In this document: piece by piece, positions 28,718 to 36,621 of the stretch | Numbering within the stretch: the first letter of the stretch is position 1 | Layout: each line of letters opens with the position of its first letter | From: Leptotrichia sp. oral taxon 223 | Lineage (GTDB): Bacteria > Fusobacteriota > Fusobacteriia > Fusobacteriales > Leptotrichiaceae | Length of the DNA stretch: 64,000 bases | Direction: 5' to 3' | NCBI RefSeq assembly: GCF_013394795.1 | Contig: NZ_JABXYU010000001.1 | Span: 248,001-312,000 of the forward strand | The notes under the pieces: model-generated | The model's database searches: none | Told to the model about the DNA's origin: nothing | Seen by the model: only the letters and a program-made list of their open reading frames with translations | Position numbers and translations under genes: made by a program

Positions 28718-29980
28718 ATGGCTTTAATTATACAAAAATATGGCGGGACTTCTGTTGCAAACGCCGAGAGAGTAAAGGAAGTTGCAAAACGGGTTGTAAA
28801 GTATAAAAAGGCTGGAAACGATGTAATTGTTGTTGTTTCTGCACCAGCCGGCAGAACTGATGAACTGATAAAAAGGGCATATGAACTGTCTGATTCGCCA
28901 AATAAGCGTGAGTTTGACATGCTTTTGACATCAGGAGAGCAAATTTCCATTGCTTCCCTTGCGATTGCTGTTGCTGAATTAGGTGAAAAGGCGGTTTCAT
29001 TGAATGCTTTTCAAGTTAATTTTAAAACTACATCTGTGCATACAAAAGCGAAAATTATTGACATTGATACACAAATCATACGGGAAAAGCTGGATGAGGG
29101 GAATGTAGTGGTGTTTGCCGGATTTCAGGGAATTACTGAAAATAATGAGATTACTACGCTTGGACGTGGCGGCTCTGATACAACTGCTGTCGCACTGGGA
29201 GCGGCTCTTAATGCTGACGAGGTGGAAATTTACACTGATGTTGACGGAGTTTATACAGCAGATCCCAGAATTGTAAAAAATGCAAGAAAACTGAAAACTA
29301 TCTCGTATCAGGAAATGCTGGAACTGGCTGCCTCAGGAGCAAAAGTCTTGCATCCGAGATCAGTTGAAATTGCTGCAAAATACGGTATAAAAATACATTT
29401 ACGTTCGTCATTTGACGATTCTGACGGAACTATTGTCCAATATGACAAAAATGCTGACGGAATAGGAAATCAAAACATCGACACAAAAGGAGAAGCTATG
29501 GAAAAAGTAAAAATCGCAGGTATCACATCTTCTAAAAATGAAGGAAAAATCACACTTTTTGGAGTACCTGATAAACCAGGAATCGCTGCAAAAGTATTTT
29601 CCAGACTGGCAAAGGAAAAAATCAATACTGACATAATTTTACAAAGTTCAAGCAGAAATAAGGAATTAAATAATATTTCATTTACTGTAAAAAGTGAAGA
29701 TTTAAAGGAAGCTGTTGCTATTTCGGAGCAAATAAAGGAGAAAATAGGGGCAGAAGGTGTTTCCTACGAGGAAAAAATTGCAAAAGTTTCTGTCATTGGA
29801 ATTGGGTTAAAAACCCATTATGAAACAACATCTGAAATTTTTGACACCCTTGCGGAAAATAATATAAACATTGACATGATTTCTTGCTCTGAAATTAATG
29901 TTTCGTGCATTATTCAAGAAGAAGATGTAAATAAGGCTGTAACTGCACTTCATAAAAGATTCATTGAAATTGATAATTAA
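28718..29980 (+). CDS. lysC: Aspartate kinase
   Basis: A 420-residue monofunctional aspartokinase, the first step to lysine, threonine and methionine. It begins IIQKYGGTSVANAERVK, has FAGFQGITENNEITTLGRGGSDTTA, and DVDGVYTADPRIV. Two C-terminal ACT domains (from about residue 270, with GVPDKPGIAAKVFSRLAKE) imply feedback control by an end product. AGGAGG lies upstream of ATG 28718. hom follows after a 58-base gap, so the two are probably co-transcribed. Confidence 0.97.
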   Translation: MALIIQKYGGTSVANAERVKEVAKRVVKYKKAGNDVIVVVSAPAGRTDELIKRAYELSDSPNKREFDMLLTSGEQISIASLAIAVAELGEKAVSLNAFQVNFKTTSVHTKAKIIDIDTQIIREKLDEGNVVVFAGFQGITENNEITTLGRGGSDTTAVALGAALNADEVEIYTDVDGVYTADPRIVKNARKLKTISYQEMLELAASGAKVLHPRSVEIAAKYGIKIHLRSSFDDSDGTIVQYDKNADGIGNQNIDTKGEAMEKVKIAGITSSKNEGKITLFGVPDKPGIAAKVFSRLAKEKINTDIILQSSSRNKELNNISFTVKSEDLKEAVAISEQIKEKIGAEGVSYEEKIAKVSVIGIGLKTHYETTSEIFDTLAENNINIDMISCSEINVSCIIQEEDVNKAVTALHKRFIEIDN

Positions 29981-30038
29981 AAAAGAATACAAAAGTGAAA
30001 AAAGAAAAAAATAAGCTAAAGGGAGGACTTTAAAAAGC

Positions 30039-31238
30039 ATGAAAATAGGAATTATTGGATTAGGAACTGTCGGAGAGGGAGTTCTTAAAGTATTAACAAA
30101 TGAAAAGGAAAGTATTTTTGAAAAATCAAGAGCCGTTATTGAAGTAAAATATGCCTGTGATTTAAACATTAACCGTGATTTTTCTTTTGATTTTGACAAA
30201 TCAATCCTTATAACTGACTATAAAAAGATATTAAACGATCCTGAAATCAAGATTGTTGTGGAACTAATCGGCGGGGAAACTATCGCAAAACAAATTATTG
30301 TCGAAGCTTTTGAAGCTAAAAAAAGCGTTGTTACAGCAAACAAGGCTCTAATTGCAAAATACGGAGTAGAACTGTTCCAGCGTGCAAAACAAAATGGCGT
30401 GTCATTCCTGTTTGAAGCTGCTGTTGGCGGAGGAATCCCTATTGTTACACCTTTAATGGAAAGCCTGGTTGCAAACACAGTTACTGAAATCCGTGGAATT
30501 ATGAACGGAACTTCAAACTACATTTTGACAAAAATGAAAGAGGACAACTTGTCATTTGATGAAGCATTAAAAATTGCCTCTGAGAAAGGTTATGCAGAAG
30601 CTAATCCTACATTTGACGTGGATGGAATTGATGCAGGACATAAAATCAACATCCTTGCCTCACTTGCCTACGGAGGTTCAATCAAGTTTAAAGATATGCA
30701 ATTATCAGGAATAAGAGAAATCAGCACTGTTGACATCTTCTCAGCAAACCAGTTAAACTCAACAATAAAATTAATAGCAAGCTCAAAATTATTGTCTGAA
30801 ACATCAGCACAAATTTCAGTAGAGCCAACATTAATTCCAAATAGTGAAATTTTAGCAAAGGTTGATGGCGTTTACAATGCAATAGAAACAACAGGTTCTT
30901 ATACAGATAAGACTTTATTTTATGGAAAAGGTGCCGGAATGGATCCGACTGCATCAGCTGTGGTGGCAGACATTGTAAAAATTGTAACAAGAAACCACAT
31001 CGAATCAGACTACTTCTTTAATTCTACAAAAGTATTTGAAATTGTGGATTCAAACACAGTGAAAGATTCTTACTATATAAGGGTTTCAGACGATTTTGAC
31101 ATAGAAAGATCACCATTTAAACTGATAAACGAAATCGAAAATTATTATATTGTTTTAGCGAACAATATTTCAAAAAATGAAATTAATGAGATTTTGAAGG
31201 ATGCAGAGGAAAAGCTTGTATTAAGAATTATGAAATAG
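30039..31238 (+). CDS. hom: Homoserine dehydrogenase
   Basis: A 399-residue NAD(P)-dependent enzyme converting aspartate semialdehyde to homoserine. The N-terminal Rossmann motif is GIIGLGTVGEGV. The catalytic region includes TANKALIAKYG, FEAAVGGGIPIV, IRGIMNGTSNYILTKM, and the Asp/Lys-bearing DVDGIDAGHKINILASLAYG. The C-terminal ACT-like part is shorter than in typical 430-residue enzymes. GGGAGG lies about 11 bases before ATG. It follows lysC; thrC at the window edge would act two steps later. Confidence 0.96.
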   Translation: MKIGIIGLGTVGEGVLKVLTNEKESIFEKSRAVIEVKYACDLNINRDFSFDFDKSILITDYKKILNDPEIKIVVELIGGETIAKQIIVEAFEAKKSVVTANKALIAKYGVELFQRAKQNGVSFLFEAAVGGGIPIVTPLMESLVANTVTEIRGIMNGTSNYILTKMKEDNLSFDEALKIASEKGYAEANPTFDVDGIDAGHKINILASLAYGGSIKFKDMQLSGIREISTVDIFSANQLNSTIKLIASSKLLSETSAQISVEPTLIPNSEILAKVDGVYNAIETTGSYTDKTLFYGKGAGMDPTASAVVADIVKIVTRNHIESDYFFNSTKVFEIVDSNTVKDSYYIRVSDDFDIERSPFKLINEIENYYIVLANNISKNEINEILKDAEEKLVLRIMK

Positions 31239-31260
31239 AATATTTAAGAAAGGAACTTTT

Positions 31261-31587
31261 ATGAGAGTTAGTAATTATGTAAAAGGAGCAGTAAGACAAT
31301 TTTCATATTGGTTTTTTAATGGAACTTTAGGTTATGATATTCTTGAGGGAATTGATTATTTATCAACCGTGAGAGAAGAACCTAGCTGTGGAGAACTCGC
31401 TTTTGCTATCTTTATGAACAATTTAGAGGTAGATTCAGAAGGAAAAGTATTAAACTATAAGTATTGTGAAAATCGTGCTGCAGAATATATTAAAAGATAT
31501 CATAATCCGAACTTCATTATGACTCCTAAACTGGAACAATGGGAAACTGATCTTCATCCAGTTAGTGAAGAGAGTTATACTTATTAA
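31261..31587 (+). CDS. Small conserved-looking protein, unknown function
   Basis: A 108-residue soluble protein starting MRVSNYVKGAVRQFSYWFFNGTLGY, rich in Tyr and Glu, with AAAGGA well placed before the ATG. It begins 22 bases after hom and may be in the same transcript. I recognise no function. The composition and good ribosome binding site argue for a real gene. Confidence 0.65.
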   Translation: MRVSNYVKGAVRQFSYWFFNGTLGYDILEGIDYLSTVREEPSCGELAFAIFMNNLEVDSEGKVLNYKYCENRAAEYIKRYHNPNFIMTPKLEQWETDLHPVSEESYTY

Positions 31588-31594
31588 TAATCAA

Positions 31595-31638
31595 AAAATC
31601 AGGAACGCAATTTAATTTTTAAGTTCATTCCTGATTTT
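31595..31638. terminator. Bidirectional terminator between convergent genes
   Basis: AAAATCAGGAA (31595-31605) and TTCCTGATTTT (31628-31638) form a perfect 11-base stem with a 22-base loop. The run of As and Ts at the base serves the plus-strand gene ending at 31587 and the minus-strand gene ending at 31662. Confidence 0.85.
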
Positions 31639-31661
31639 ATTTTATATAAATTTTCAATTAA

Positions 31662-33411
31662 TTATTTTACAATTTTTAAAATATCTTCCACAATTTGCTC
31701 TTTCGTTAATCTATTACTCTTAAACGCCACATCTGGAGCCACTCTATCGGTAAATTCTTTCTTAATACCATAATTTAACACTTTCATATCAGAAGTCCCG
31801 TAGAATCTCGCAATTTTTTCTCCAAATCCACCGTCAATTACACCATCTTCCAATGTAATAACTAATTTGTGTTCTGCTTTTAATTCGTTTAACAATGTTT
31901 CATCAAGCCCTGAGGCATATCTTGGGTTAATTAATGTTGCATTGATTCCATTTTCTTTTAAAAGCTCTTTTACTTCTTTTCCTAATTTGTAAAAGGTACC
32001 TAACCCTAAAATTGCCACGTCTTTTCCTTTTTCAGTAACAAGATATTTATTTAGGTCGCTAAAATCTTTTTGTACGTTCCCTGTATCTTCTGATAATTGA
32101 GACGGCACTCTTATTGCAACTGGGTGTCCTTTGTATTCGATTGACCAGTCTAGCATTGCGAAATATTCTTCTTTGCTTGTTGGAGCTAAAAATACGATGT
32201 TTGGAATATTTGACACTAATGAGATGTCAAACCAGCAATAAATGAGTTACATCGCTCATTCCGCCTAGTCCTCCGCCGAAAATAAGAATGGTAGCTGGAT
32301 TATTATTTATTGCCAAATCTTGTGAAAGCTGATCATAAGTTCTTTGAATAAATGTACTGAAAACTCCGTATATTGGTTTTCCGCCATTTTTAGCCATTCC
32401 AGAAATCATTGCTACAGCCTGTTCCTCTGCAATTCCAACATCAATAAACTGTTTTTCAAATTTTTCTCTTCTATCCTTTGTAAATCCTAAAACAGTTGGT
32501 GTTCCAGAAGTTACTACGGCTACTTCCGGATCTTTTTTCATTTTATCCATCAAAAATTCAGCAGTATCGTTACTTAACCCGCCAGAATAATTTACTTTGC
32601 TTTCTCCCGTTTTTGGATCAAAAGGCATTCCATAGTGCCAAGTTTCCTTATCCTTTTCAGCGTAAGACAGCCCTTTTCCTTTTTGAGTATGCACGTGAAC
32701 GACTATCGGATGGTTAATGTCTTTTACCCTTTCAAAAACTTCTATCAGAGCGTCCAAATCATTTCCTTTATCCACATAAACATAGTCAAGCCCCAACGAT
32801 TTAAAATAATTATTTTGAGCCTGTCCGTTGCTTTCCCTTAATTCTCTTAAATTTTTATAAAGTCCTCCGTGATTTTCAGCAATCGACATATCATTATCAT
32901 TTGCAACAATAATCATATTTGTATCAAGTTCTGCCGCATTATTTAAACCTTCAAAGGCTTCACCGCCACTAAGAGAACCATCCCCAATAATCGCAATTAT
33001 ATTTTCTTTTACACCACGTAAATCTCTCGCTTTAGCAAGTCCAGTAGCCAAGCTCACAGATGTCGAAGTATGCCCTACTTTAAAGAAATCATGCTCACTT
33101 TCATCTTGATTGGTATACCCCGAAACTTCCGAATATCTATCTAAATTCAAAAATCCAAATTTTCTTCCAGTAATAATTTTATGTGGATAACATTGATGCG
33201 AAACATAAAACACAAATTTATCAACAGGCGAATTAAATACCTTGTGCAACGCAATTATTAACTCAACTGCCCCAAAGTCAGGTCCCACATGTCCACCTTT
33301 ATTACTAACTCTGTGAAGCATTGCATCCCTAATATCCTGAGCCAGTACAGCTAACTCTTCTTTATCCAATTTTTTCAAGTCCTCTGGCGAATTTACCTTT
33401 TCTAATGCCAT
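31662..33411 (-). pseudogene. Dxs-like transketolase-family protein, frameshifted
   Basis: The protein starts at ATG 33411 (AGGAGG upstream) and runs 394 codons to a stop at 32229-32227. The family sequence continues one frame over from about 32240 (FDISLVSNIPNIVFLAPTSKEEY) to 31662. Removing one T near 32243-32248 would join them as HLCWFDIS in a ~582-residue protein. The N-terminal part has SNKGGHVGPDFG, the TPP motif GDGSLSGG, and TQKGKGLSYAEKDKETWH. It is shorter than true DXP synthase (about 620), reads YVSHQCYPHK where DVGHQAYPHK is usual, and lacks an insert. It may be the DXS-like subfamily rather than Dxs. Confidence 0.8.
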
Positions 33412-33456
33412 CTTTTCCCTCCTAAAATTATTATTAATTAAAATATTTTTAGTAAA

Positions 33457-33702
33457 TTACTGTTGTCCAGCTTTAAAATATAAATTAATATTTTTGAGAA
33501 TTTCATCACTTATTTTAATATCTAAACTATTAAAATCCACACTGTTAGCAATGAATCTACGAATTGTCCTTTTTTTTAATTCTCTTTCTTTTAAATTCAA
33601 TATTTTCATCATTAATTTTTTAAATAATCTTTTTAAAATTTTATCTTCGATTAAATCAATGTCTTTGTTTATTTTATATTTTAAATTATCTAAACAATCC
33701 AT
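33457..33702 (-). CDS. Small charged protein, unknown function
   Basis: An 81-residue Lys/Leu/Ile-rich protein, MDCLDNLKYKINKDIDLIEDK onward, with GAGAGG upstream of ATG 33702. It lies just upstream of the Dxs-like gene. No domain is recognised; it looks helical. A real gene is probable but not certain. Confidence 0.45.
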   Translation of the reverse strand: MDCLDNLKYKINKDIDLIEDKILKRLFKKLMMKILNLKERELKKRTIRRFIANSVDFNSLDIKISDEILKNINLYFKAGQQ

Positions 33703-33840
33703 CAAACTGCCTCTCAATAATTTTCACTACATTTGCACCCAAATTTTAACAAATATCCCTTATAATTTCAAATGCTTTTTTCTTATTAGTGACTATGCCT
33801 TTTAGTAATACCTGATATTTGTAAAATGTCCCTTTATAAA

Positions 33841-34116
33841 TTATTCAAATGAAATTACTAACTTTTTACCAAATGCAGCTGCCAGCTTTTTCAATGTTTT
33901 TAATGAAGGATTGGCATTTCCATTTTCAATTTTACTTATATCTCCCTGAGTTATCCCCGTCAAATCCGACAATTCCTTCTGCGTAATATTTTTATCTTTC
34001 CTTGCTGCAATAATTTCTCTTATAATCTGAAATTCAGCCTCAAGGCTCTCATATTCTTTTCTAAATTCTTCATCTTTTAACTGTTCATTTAAAAAATCTT
34101 TAAAATATCTACTCAT
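33841..34116 (-). CDS. higA: XRE-type antitoxin, HigA-like
   Basis: A 91-residue protein with a C-terminal helix-turn-helix (ITQKELSDLTGITQGDISKIENGNANPSLKTLKKLAAAFG), described here for residues ~46-85. It follows a RelE-fold toxin gene and overlaps it by 8 bases, the toxin-first order typical of higBA. ATG 34116 has AAGGAG 8 bases upstream and is preferred over a longer frame to 34125. It should neutralise the toxin and repress the operon. Confidence 0.88.
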   Translation of the reverse strand: MSRYFKDFLNEQLKDEEFRKEYESLEAEFQIIREIIAARKDKNITQKELSDLTGITQGDISKIENGNANPSLKTLKKLAAAFGKKLVISFE

Positions 34117-34468
34117 ATTTTTCACTCCTTTTCAAATATTCAAAACGAAACTTTTTGGCTTTGTATATCTCTAATTTTGGTGTCTTTTGAGATTTCTTTA
34201 TAAACCCATTCGTCAAAATAATCTTTCTGTTTACTACAAAAAAATATAAAACTCTTGCTATATTATTTCCTTGCTGCACTCGCACTTCATAAATGCCATC
34301 TCCCAAAGATTTAGAATAAGGTTCTCTAATATTGTTCCCTTCTAATTCTAATAGTTTTATCATACGAACTATCCGTGTTTTCATTTTTAAATCTTGTGAA
34401 ACAATAAATTCCTTTACTGGACAAGTTCCATTTTCTTTTTCAAAAAATTCTATAATAAATTTACTCAT
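34109..34468 (-). CDS. higB: RelE/HigB-family toxin
   Basis: A 119-residue protein of the phage-derived Gp49-like/HigB group: SKFIIEFFEKENGTCPVKEFI at the start, then a central YSKSLGDGIYEVRVQQGNNIARVLYFF and NGFIKKSQKTPKLEI near the end. These proteins are ribosome-dependent mRNA endonucleases. GGGGGG precedes the ATG. It is the first gene of the pair and is intact. Confidence 0.88.
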   Translation of the reverse strand: MSKFIIEFFEKENGTCPVKEFIVSQDLKMKTRIVRMIKLLELEGNNIREPYSKSLGDGIYEVRVQQGNNIARVLYFFVVNRKIILTNGFIKKSQKTPKLEIYKAKKFRFEYLKRSEKYE

Positions 34469-34705
34469 ATTTTCCCCCCTTTTTGTATTTTATATGATAT
34501 AACATATATTGTCAAGAATTTTTTACTCTTTGTTTTTTAATTTTTTAATAAATTTTATAATATATCCGTTAAATTATAAAAAGTCAATATCAATTTTCAT
34601 AAAAACAAAAAGGACTCCCCTTTTAACGCTAGATTCCCCAATAATCCTCCAATGTTAAAAGATTTGCCCTAAAAATATTATTTTTTATAATACGAAAGTT
34701 TAAAA

Positions 34706-35353
34706 TTAATTAAATTTTTTCCCATTAATATAAATCTCAGCTTCAGGATTTGTTGAATCAAACCATGCAAAGTTTCCATTTTCTGCCTTTCCGTTTTTCA
34801 TTGCCAACGTAGTTACTGTCAGTTGATTATCCCAAATATACATAGCTAACTTGTGATCCAAATATACGTCACCACTAATTTCCTTTTCTTTACCTGATTT
34901 ATCTCTTGAAAAACATCCAAGTACATATCGCTTATCGATAAAATCTATAATTTCATATACTGGAAATTCGACATATCCATAAAATGACCTACGTCCTATT
35001 TCATATAAAAATCCTCCTGGTATTATTCTGCACTCTATATAATTTACTTTAGTTCCTGTTCCTTGCAAATCTCTATGTTTATATATAGCATTTCTTTCTC
35101 TCGAATATATATCCTTTTCATATTGATAATCATTTTTATCAAAAGGATTTACAATGATTTTAGTTCCATATTCATCTGTTATTAAATACCCCCTAGTTCC
35201 ACCACTTTTCCCAGAACTATTTGACGAAGATGATGAATTGCTTGATCCAGTTCCAGTTATTGCATTTTTCAGTTTTTTCCAGAAGTCTGCCTTTGCTGGA
35301 ATTGTTACTGTAAACAACATTATTAATGTTGTTAAAATTAGTCTTTTTTTCAT
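34706..35353 (-). CDS. Secreted protein with serine-rich linker, unknown function
   Basis: A 215-residue protein: signal peptide (about 1-22, ending PAKA), a short helix DFWKKLKNAITG, a Ser/Asn/Gly linker (about 36-54), then a folded domain of about 160 residues with many aromatic residues. No family is recognised. AAAGGG precedes the ATG. It lies in a block of exported proteins running to 41.3 kb. Confidence 0.7.
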   Translation of the reverse strand: MKKRLILTTLIMLFTVTIPAKADFWKKLKNAITGTGSSNSSSSSNSSGKSGGTRGYLITDEYGTKIIVNPFDKNDYQYEKDIYSRERNAIYKHRDLQGTGTKVNYIECRIIPGGFLYEIGRRSFYGYVEFPVYEIIDFIDKRYVLGCFSRDKSGKEKEISGDVYLDHKLAMYIWDNQLTVTTLAMKNGKAENGNFAWFDSTNPEAEIYINGKKFN

Positions 35354-35417
35354 AAAAAATCCCTTTCGTTCTTTGCTTTATAATTATATTTTTTTATTCT
35401 ACTCTAAAAATTTATTT

Positions 35418-36140
35418 TTACTCAAAATTTTTTCTTTTAGCTTCTTGCCTTTCTTTAATTTCTTTTGCTTCTTTTTCAGTAATTATTCTTCTATCAGGAT
35501 GCACACCTCTATTTCTTTGTAGTTCATACGTACTTAGAGTTTCACTATCTTGTTTATCTCGTATATAAAAACTTGTAATTCCTAAAAATTTAAATAAGAA
35601 ATAAAGTGCTACCCCCATCAATGCTAATGGTAATGCAACCACTATTAAAATTGCTGTTCCAATCATTTTTAAAAGTAAAAGTATATATTTTTTTGTAGTT
35701 GTAGCTTCTTCTCTTCCAATATTTTTTTTATCAGTTAAATACTCTTCAGTTTGTACCATAAAAATACTATAACTTCCAAATAGAGATGAAGATAATATTA
35801 CTACGCACCCTATATCTCTAAATGGCCAATTTAATCTGGCAAATTCTCCAAGAATAATATATGCAACTATATATACAGCTCCTGCAACAAAAAATAAAAA
35901 TATCCCAACCGCTATACCAAAAAGTCCATAAAGCATAGCATAAGTTATCCAGACTTTCCCCTTTGTAACGCCTTCAATAGGTTTAAATTTAATTGATTCA
36001 ACTATCCCATAAAAATATAACGCAATAATAGCCAATACAATAATTTTTGTTATTATAGAAAATTCCATTATTGAAAAATAATTTGAAATCAAAAAGTTCA
36101 AATATTTGTTAAAAATATTTAAAATAAAGTTTTCAGGCAC
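35418..36140 (-). CDS. Polytopic membrane protein, unknown function
   Basis: A 240-residue protein with about five hydrophobic segments (near 24-46, 66-97, 108-125, 150-170 and 172-185) and a charged C-terminal tail (KEAKEIKERQEAKRK). It begins with GTG at 36140, supported by AAGGAG 6 bases upstream. No family is recognised. It lies close to the LprI-like gene on the same strand. Confidence 0.65.
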   Translation of the reverse strand: MPENFILNIFNKYLNFLISNYFSIMEFSIITKIIVLAIIALYFYGIVESIKFKPIEGVTKGKVWITYAMLYGLFGIAVGIFLFFVAGAVYIVAYIILGEFARLNWPFRDIGCVVILSSSLFGSYSIFMVQTEEYLTDKKNIGREEATTTKKYILLLLKMIGTAILIVVALPLALMGVALYFLFKFLGITSFYIRDKQDSETLSTYELQRNRGVHPDRRIITEKEAKEIKERQEAKRKNFE

Positions 36141-36161
36141 AACATTCTCCTTTCTGCAATA

Positions 36162-36578
36162 TTATTTTTTATTTAATTTATCATATCTTTTTGCTAACTC
36201 AAGAGTTCTATTTTTATAAATTTCTGTTGTGTCATTAAGAAACTCTATAATTGCACCATTTCCAAAACCTTTTGATTCTATTCTTTCGTTATCAAGATTA
36301 ACAACCTTTTTTTCTACATTTTTTTGTTCTAGTGCAAGTTTTTTTCTTTCCGACTCAGAAACTTTTTTTGAATATAAGTTATAAATTTTATTCATTTCTG
36401 CTTTCCAGGACTTATCCAATTTATCCAGTATATCAACTGCTATTCCCAATGGCTCGCTATCTGCTTCCGCTCTTAATTTTCTTTCTATCGGAGTCATCTT
36501 TTTTAATACATCCTGCTCATATCCTGCAAATGTCACACAACTTAGTATAACTCCTAACAATAAAATCATTTTTTTCAT
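36162..36578 (-). CDS. LprI/DUF1311-like secreted protein
   Basis: A 138-residue exported protein with a signal peptide (1-18, ending VTFA). The mature part follows the DUF1311 pattern: LDKSWKAEMNKIYNLYSKKVSESERKKLALEQ, then a segment with GNGAIIEFLNDTTEIYKNRTLELAKRY. DUF1311 includes the lysozyme inhibitor LprI, but the usual conserved cysteines are absent here, so that activity is uncertain. AGAGGAAAG precedes the ATG. Confidence 0.65.
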   Translation of the reverse strand: MKKMILLLGVILSCVTFAGYEQDVLKKMTPIERKLRAEADSEPLGIAVDILDKLDKSWKAEMNKIYNLYSKKVSESERKKLALEQKNVEKKVVNLDNERIESKGFGNGAIIEFLNDTTEIYKNRTLELAKRYDKLNKK

Positions 36579-36621
36579 AAAAAATCACTTTCCTCTCTTA
36601 TATATTTTTATTTTTATAAAA

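Noticed and set aside
28718-30038. Lysine riboswitch upstream of lysC or T-box upstream of hom
   Set aside because: The lysC leader is short (about 45 bases after the -10 box) and A+T-rich, without the conserved junction elements; the 58-base lysC-hom gap has no room for a T-box.
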